Source: Acidobacteriaceae bacterium (GTDB lineage: Bacteria > Acidobacteriota > Terriglobia > Terriglobales > SbA1). Taken from it: a stretch of 19,373 bases of DNA. Below are positions 15,122 to 19,373 of this stretch, piece after piece (the first letter of the stretch is position 1; every line of letters starts with the position of its first letter). Position numbers and translations under genes: made by a program. The stretch covers positions 1 through 19,373 of the forward strand of contig PLEA01000657.1 in NCBI GenBank assembly GCA_003136335.1, in the 5' to 3' direction. The notes below the pieces were generated by a model. That model was not told where the DNA came from. It made no database searches and was given only the letters and a program-made list of their open reading frames with translations.

Positions 15122-16546
15122 CTATCCCCGCTTCGGCCGGTAGATGTGCGTGCTGGTGCCGAAGAAAACTTCGGCGGATTCCCTCACCGTTTCCGACAAC
15201 GTGGGGTGCGGATGAATCGTCAAGGCAACGTCGCTGGCGAGCGCTGCCATCTCGATTGCGAGCACACCTTCCGCAATCATCTCGCCGGCGCCCGCGCCTA
15301 CGATCCCCACTCCCAGCACCCGTTCGCTCTGCGGATCGATGAGGAGTTTGGTCATGCCTTCGGGCCGGTCCAGCGTAATGGCGCGACCGGAGGCGGCCCA
15401 GGGAAACTTTGCAACTTTGACCTCTCGATTTTCCTTTTGCGCCTGCGTCTCCGTCAGGCCACACCAGGCAACTTCGGGATCGGTAAAGACCACCGCAGGA
15501 ATCGCGTTCGGTTCGAAGGCAACTTTCTGTCCGGCAATAGCCTCAACCGCGACCCGGCCTTCATGCGTTGCTTTGTGCGCGAGCATCGGCTCGCCGACCA
15601 CGTCTCCAATGGCGTATATCGAGGGATCATCGGTCTGCAATTGCTTGTTCACTTGAATGAAACCGCGCGGCCCAACTTGCACACGCGTCTTGTCGAGACC
15701 TTGGATTTCAGAGTTGGGCTTGCGGCCAACCGATACGAGCACGCGATCGAAAACTTTCTCGCGCTCTTTGACGTTCGCTCCTTCGAACGTGGCGCGAATA
15801 CCGCTGCCTTCGTCTTTCACCGACGCGACCGTCGTGTTGAGCAGGATACCGTCGAACATCTTCTCCAACCGCTTGTGCAGCGGAAGCACCAGATCGCGAT
15901 CCGCGCCGGGGAGAATGCCAGGAAGCATTTCCACCACGGTCACGCGCGTGCCCAGTGCCGCATAGACGGAGCCTAGTTCGAGTCCGATGTACCCGCCGCC
16001 GACGACTAGCAGAGTGCCAGGAATGTCTTCGAGATTCAGGGCGCCGGTGGAATCCATCATGCGCGGCGTATCGAGCTTCAAAGTCGGAACGATGGCAGGG
16101 CGAGAGCCGGTCGCAAGGATGATGCGATCGAAGCTCAGCGATTCTTCGGACCCATCGGATTTCTTTACGCGCAGCGCTGTTGAATTCTCAAATGCCGCAC
16201 GTCCTTGCACGTAATGTACTTTGCGCTGTTTCGAGAGCTGACCGAGGCCTCCAGTAAGCTTCTTGACCACGCTCTCTTTCCACGAACGCAGGCGAGCCAG
16301 ATCGATTTTCGGTGCGGCGAATTCAACCCCCCAATCCTTGGCCTGATGCGATTCTTCCAGCAGCTTGGCCACATGGAGCAGCGCTTTCGACGGAATGCAG
16401 CCTCGGTAGAGACATACTCCGCCGGGGTTCAGCTCAGGATCGATCAGAGTGACCGTCATGCCGAGATCGGCGGCCAGAAATGCCGCGGCGTATCCACCGG
16501 GTCCGCCGCCGACGACTGCAATGTTCAAGGATTGTGTATCTGGCAT
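15122..16546 (-). CDS. lpdA: Dihydrolipoyl dehydrogenase (E3)
   Basis: This 474-residue flavoenzyme reoxidises the dihydrolipoyl groups of E2 and passes electrons to NAD+. The FAD-binding motif [12 protein letters not shown] is at 11-22. The redox-active disulfide is Cys45/Cys50 in [16 protein letters not shown]. The NAD-binding GxGxxG appears as [12 protein letters not shown], with a second FAD motif in IYAIGDV. The C-terminal interface motif HPHPTLSE gives His447 and Glu452 as the catalytic pair. The length is standard. The LYRGC variant replaces the common LNVGC or LNxGC sequence. It follows aceF after 203 bases that contain repeats, and is the third PDH gene in order. No clear ribosome binding site precedes ATG 16546 (TTTTTTACACCC). 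Confidence 0.96.
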   Translation of the reverse strand: MPDTQSLNIAVVGGGPGGYAAAFLAADLGMTVTLIDPELNPGGVCLYRGCIPSKALLHVAKLLEESHQAKDWGVEFAAPKIDLARLRSWKESVVKKLTGGLGQLSKQRKVHYVQGRAAFENSTALRVKKSDGSEESLSFDRIILATGSRPAIVPTLKLDTPRMMDSTGALNLEDIPGTLLVVGGGYIGLELGSVYAALGTRVTVVEMLPGILPGADRDLVLPLHKRLEKMFDGILLNTTVASVKDEGSGIRATFEGANVKEREKVFDRVLVSVGRKPNSEIQGLDKTRVQVGPRGFIQVNKQLQTDDPSIYAIGDVVGEPMLAHKATHEGRVAVEAIAGQKVAFEPNAIPAVVFTDPEVAWCGLTETQAQKENREVKVAKFPWAASGRAITLDRPEGMTKLLIDPQSERVLGVGIVGAGAGEMIAEGVLAIEMAALASDVALTIHPHPTLSETVRESAEVFFGTSTHIYRPKRG

Positions 16547-16562
16547 GGGTGTAAAAAAAGTC

Positions 16563-16744
16563 TCAAAGTTTCAAGGCTTCAAAACTGCAAAGTTGGAACT
16601 GCTCGTGGTTCTAGCAGCAGATTCGCCGCGTACCGAGTGCATTAGGTCCTTCGCTTCGCCAGGATGACAACTGAAACGAAGCGCAAAAATGTAGCTCCGC
16701 CGGAACCTTGAAACCTTGAAACTTTAAACTTTGAAACCTTGAAC
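16563..16744. repeat. Octamer tandem repeats and inverted repeat between aceF and lpdA
   Basis: Positions 16706-16744 read as five near-copies of CCTTGAAA: 16706-16713 and 16714-16721 exact, then CTTTAAA, CTTTGAAA and CCTTGAAC. TCAAAGTTTCAAGG (16563-16576) is the inverted counterpart of CCTTGAAACTTTAA (16714-16727), 13 of 14 matching, about 137 bases apart. Between them lies TCCTTCGCTTCGCCAGGATGACA, a sequence resembling common intergenic repeats of acidobacteria (from memory). The transcript could fold over this region, between the E2 and E3 genes. Confidence 0.7.
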
Positions 16745-16749
16745 TTGTC

Positions 16750-18513
16750 TTATCCCTGTACCGATAGCAGGAATGGTTGTTCAAACGCTTCCGCGATCCA
16801 ACGAAGGAATCGCGCCGCATCGGCCCCGTCAATCAGCCGGTGATCATAGGAAAGCGAAAGCGGCAGAATCAGCCGCGGCTCGAATTTGCCATTGATCCAC
16901 TCCGGCTCCATGCGCGACCGCGAAAGACCTAAAATCGAAACTTCCGGATAATTCACGATGGGCGTAAAGCCGACGCCGCCAATGCCGCCCAGATTGGTGA
17001 TGGTGAACGTGCCGCCCTCCATATCCGCAGCCGTAAGCTTTTTGTCCCGCGCTTTCTTCGAAAGCTGCGACAACTCGACCGCCAGTTCGACTATGTTTTT
17101 CTTGTCGACCTCCCGGATCACCGGAACCAGCAATCCCCGATCGGTATCGGCAGCCACACCAATGCTGATGTACTGCTTATAGATAATTTCTTCTTTCTCG
17201 ATGTCGATGCTGGCATTGAACTGCGGAAACACTTTGAGAGCCGCGGCGCACACCTTCAGCGCGATTGCCGTAACCGTCATCTTGCCGCCGGCTTCCTGCG
17301 CTTTCGGAGCAAAACGGGCGCGCAATTGCTCGAGTTCGGTGATGTCGGCCCGGTCGTGCTGCGTAACGTGAGGAATCGTGTTCCAGGATTCAGCCAGGTG
17401 CTCGGCTGTTTTGCGGCGAACGCCGCGCATGGAGACGCGTTCGACTTTACCCCACTTGGCGAAGTCCGGAAGCTGAGGTTGAGCGAAGTGTCCGGCGCGC
17501 GGTGGCGCCTGGGCTGCGGTAGCGGCCGCCGACAACAACCCTTTCGCGTAAGCCTTGACGTCATCTTCGCTAATTCGGTCGCCGGGGCCGGTCCCCTTTA
17601 CCTCGTAGATGTCAACGCCAACCTCGCGGGCAAATCGCCGCACGTGCGGCGCAGCTGGAATGGCCTGCCGATGTTCCGTGCCGGCAACTTTGCCAAGTTG
17701 CACAGGCATGCTGAACACCGCCGCCCCGGGTTGCTGCGGCTGGTCCGGCGGCAGAGCCTCTTCTTCCGTCTTGCCCTCGGCGCGAATCGCTGCCTGAAAT
17801 GCCAGGCGCGCTCCGTGCTGCCCGGAAACATGTTCGACTGGAGCGTTCCGAGCGCGGGTCGTTTCGGCCTGAGCCGGTGCTCCGCCTTCCAGAGTGAAGA
17901 TTACTTGCCCAACTTTGATCTTTTCGCCTTCTTTTACTTTCACCTCTTTGACCACGCCGCTGACTGACGACGGTACTTCGACCACGGCTTTGTCGGTCTC
18001 CAATTCCATCACCGGCTGGCCTTCCGAAACTTTGGCGCCGGGCGCAATCATCAAACGAACCAGATCCCCTTGCGAAATGTTTTCCCCGAGTTCAGGAAGT
18101 TTGAATTCGCTGGCTCCAGACCCGGACGAAACTAGCGCAGCGGGAGCAGTTGCCGAAGCCGCGGCTGCAGGCGCGGGCGATGACACCGCAGGGGGCTTTT
18201 CTTGAACTGGCTTTTGCTGAACGGGCGCGGGTGCTGCCGCGGCCGCCCGCGTGGAAGGTTCGGGAGAAGCCTTGGCTTCCGCTCCGTCCACCGTAAAGAT
18301 CACCTGACCGACCTTGATTTTGTCGCCCTCTTTGACTCGAATTTCCTGTACCGTTCCGCTTACCGACGAAGGCACTTCGACCACCGCCTTGTCGGTTTCC
18401 AGTTCCATGACCGACTGACCGGCGCTGACACTGGCTCCCGGCGCAACCATCAGGCGCACCAGGTCGCCCTGTTCGATGTTTTCTCCCAACTCCGGAAGTT
18501 TGAATTCAATCAC
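16750..18513 (-). CDS. aceF: Dihydrolipoamide acetyltransferase, PDH E2 with two lipoyl domains
   Basis: The protein has 587 residues. It forms the core of the pyruvate dehydrogenase complex and transfers the acetyl group from lipoyl to CoA. Two lipoyl domains are visible at about 1-77 and 136-210, each with ELETDKAVVEVPSS, giving lipoyl-lysines 42 and 175. Ala/Pro-rich mobile linkers separate them. The peripheral subunit-binding domain is at about 284-323 (PAAPHVRRFAREVGVDIYEV ... GDRISEDDVKAYAKG). The catalytic domain fills about 355-587 and ends with SYDHRLIDGADAARFL, giving active-site His558 and Asp562. The start is GTG, not ATG, with AAGGAA at 18521-18526 (7-base spacing). The gene follows aceE after 89 bases. 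The two lipoyl domains are very similar to each other, a recent-looking internal duplication. Confidence 0.97.
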   Translation of the reverse strand: MIEFKLPELGENIEQGDLVRLMVAPGASVSAGQSVMELETDKAVVEVPSSVSGTVQEIRVKEGDKIKVGQVIFTVDGAEAKASPEPSTRAAAAAPAPVQQKPVQEKPPAVSSPAPAAAASATAPAALVSSGSGASEFKLPELGENISQGDLVRLMIAPGAKVSEGQPVMELETDKAVVEVPSSVSGVVKEVKVKEGEKIKVGQVIFTLEGGAPAQAETTRARNAPVEHVSGQHGARLAFQAAIRAEGKTEEEALPPDQPQQPGAAVFSMPVQLGKVAGTEHRQAIPAAPHVRRFAREVGVDIYEVKGTGPGDRISEDDVKAYAKGLLSAAATAAQAPPRAGHFAQPQLPDFAKWGKVERVSMRGVRRKTAEHLAESWNTIPHVTQHDRADITELEQLRARFAPKAQEAGGKMTVTAIALKVCAAALKVFPQFNASIDIEKEEIIYKQYISIGVAADTDRGLLVPVIREVDKKNIVELAVELSQLSKKARDKKLTAADMEGGTFTITNLGGIGGVGFTPIVNYPEVSILGLSRSRMEPEWINGKFEPRLILPLSLSYDHRLIDGADAARFLRWIAEAFEQPFLLSVQG

Positions 18514-18602
18514 CGCGTGGTTCCTTTTCTAAGATCTTGATGTGTCGAGTCGTAAACAGGACTCTAGATCGATTCTTATTACCTGAAGACAATCCGCCGA
18601 TC

Positions 18603-19373
18603 CTAGCTGATTGCCGGATTCGCCTTATCGGGATTGATCCCCAGTTCTTGAATCGCTCGCTTCACCACGTCTATGCCAATTTTGTTCTCCCGCGCCAGCG
18701 CTCCCAGCGTGGCCAGCACGATGTGCTTAGCATCCACTTCGAAGAAGTCGCGCAATGCCGTACGGTTCTCGCTCCGCCCGAAACCGTCAGTTCCGAGCGA
18801 AACGAGTTGTCCCGGCACCCATTTGCTCAAGCTCTCCGGCAGCACCTTCATGTAATCAGACGCCGCGATGAATGGCCCCGCAGCATCCTTCAAAGTCTGC
18901 GTTACGTAAGGGACTTTCGCCGCCTCGGCAGGATGCAGCATGTTCCAGCGCTCGCAATCGTTCCCGTCGCGATAGAGTTGCTTATAGCTGGTCACGCTCC
19001 ACACATCGGCTCCCACGCCATACTTCTCCTCCAGAATCTGCTGTGCCTTGAGCACTTCGTACATAATCGTGCCGCTGCCCAGTAGTTGCGCGCGCAGCTT
19101 GGCATCGCTCTTGGCCGACGCCTTGAACCGGTACAGCCCTTTCAGCACGCCTTCGCGAACATTTCCTTCCGCGGGCATCCCCGGCATGTGGAGTGGCTCA
19201 TTGGTGACGGTCAGATAATAGAAGATCGATTCCTGATCGACATACATTCGCTTGATGCCATCCTGAATAATGATGGCGATCTCGTAGGCAAACGCCGGAT
19301 CGTAAGCTAGCAGGTTCGGCACCGGAAGCGCGAGCACGTGGCTGTGACCGTCCTGGTGCTGCAGGCCCTCGCC
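18603..19373 (-). CDS. aceE: Pyruvate dehydrogenase E1, homodimeric type (C-terminal part, runs off right edge)
   Basis: About 256 C-terminal residues are visible, starting GEGLQHQDGHSHVLALPVPN, which matches the start of the C-terminal domain of E. coli-type AceE. Other AceE landmarks are AYEIAIIIQDGIKRMY, PLHMPGMP, AQLLGSGTIMYEV, GVGADVWSVTSYKQLYRDGN, DCERWNMLHP, SDYMKVLPE, LGTDGFGRSENR and FFEVDAKHIVLATLGALARE. The ending INPDKANPAIS matches the family's end. E1 uses thiamine diphosphate to decarboxylate pyruvate and acetylate the lipoyl group of E2. The frame stays open to the window edge, so the start and the ThDP-binding part lie outside. It is the upstream gene of the PDH cluster, and no promoter is visible here. 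Confidence 0.97.
   Translation of the reverse strand, partial: GEGLQHQDGHSHVLALPVPNLLAYDPAFAYEIAIIIQDGIKRMYVDQESIFYYLTVTNEPLHMPGMPAEGNVREGVLKGLYRFKASAKSDAKLRAQLLGSGTIMYEVLKAQQILEEKYGVGADVWSVTSYKQLYRDGNDCERWNMLHPAEAAKVPYVTQTLKDAAGPFIAASDYMKVLPESLSKWVPGQLVSLGTDGFGRSENRTALRDFFEVDAKHIVLATLGALARENKIGIDVVKRAIQELGINPDKANPAIS

Noticed and set aside
14831..15976. 381-codon + strand frame opposite lpdA
   Set aside because: The - strand frame has a complete dihydrolipoyl dehydrogenase with active-site motifs, so the long + frame is a high-GC artefact.
16611..16832. 73-codon - strand frame across the aceF end and repeat region
   Set aside because: It overlaps aceF in another frame and reads through the octamer repeats; no protein features.

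Overview
This is a GC-rich chromosomal segment that most resembles an Acidobacteriota genome (Terriglobia/Koribacter-like). That placement is inferred from several features: a MacB/FtsX-type ABC exporter with many permeases, a PEGA-domain Ser/Thr-kinase-like protein, a TonB-C fusion with an Ala/Pro-rich linker, a homodimeric-type pyruvate dehydrogenase cluster, and GC-rich intergenic palindromes. No rRNA, tRNA, insertion sequence, integrase, phage gene or CRISPR array was seen.

Layout. (1) Positions 1-544 (-) hold the N-terminus of a degenerate receiver + PAS signalling protein that runs off the left edge. (2) Positions 954-1475 (+) encode a small coiled-coil/winged-helix-like protein. (3) Positions 1542-7291 (-) form a five-gene exporter operon, transcribed as permease A, permease B, permease C, HlyD-type adaptor, MacB/LolD-type ATPase. 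A and B are tandem paralogues and C is more distant. (4) A 543-base intergenic region with a perfect 12-bp palindrome and other dyads separates the exporter from a divergent gene at 7835-10336 (+). That gene encodes an 833-residue membrane protein whose kinase domain lacks nearly all catalytic residues (a pseudokinase), followed by one TM segment and three PEGA repeats. (5) Convergent to it, 10680-12371 (-) encodes a receiver-TM-TonB_C fusion. (6) A multi-pass membrane protein (12550-13155, +) and an MscS-family channel (13222-14994, -) converge on a 76-bp palindromic element whose two ends supply both stop codons. (7) The right end carries pyruvate dehydrogenase genes in transcription order aceE (partial), aceF, lpdA, with the MscS gene downstream on the same strand.

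How the genes work together. The exporter operon should encode one tripartite-type envelope export machine with three FtsX permeases served by one ATPase. The PDH genes encode E1, E2 and E3 of the complex converting pyruvate to acetyl-CoA. The pseudokinase-PEGA and receiver-TonB proteins share an unusual plan: a cytoplasmic signalling fold, a long Ala/Pro/Ser-rich linker, one TM segment, a second low-complexity linker, and a periplasmic beta-domain. Together with the pseudo-receiver at the left edge, they suggest phosphorylation-independent or noncanonical signalling across the envelope. This is the most promising lead for an undescribed system, but it rests on inference from domain order and motif loss only.
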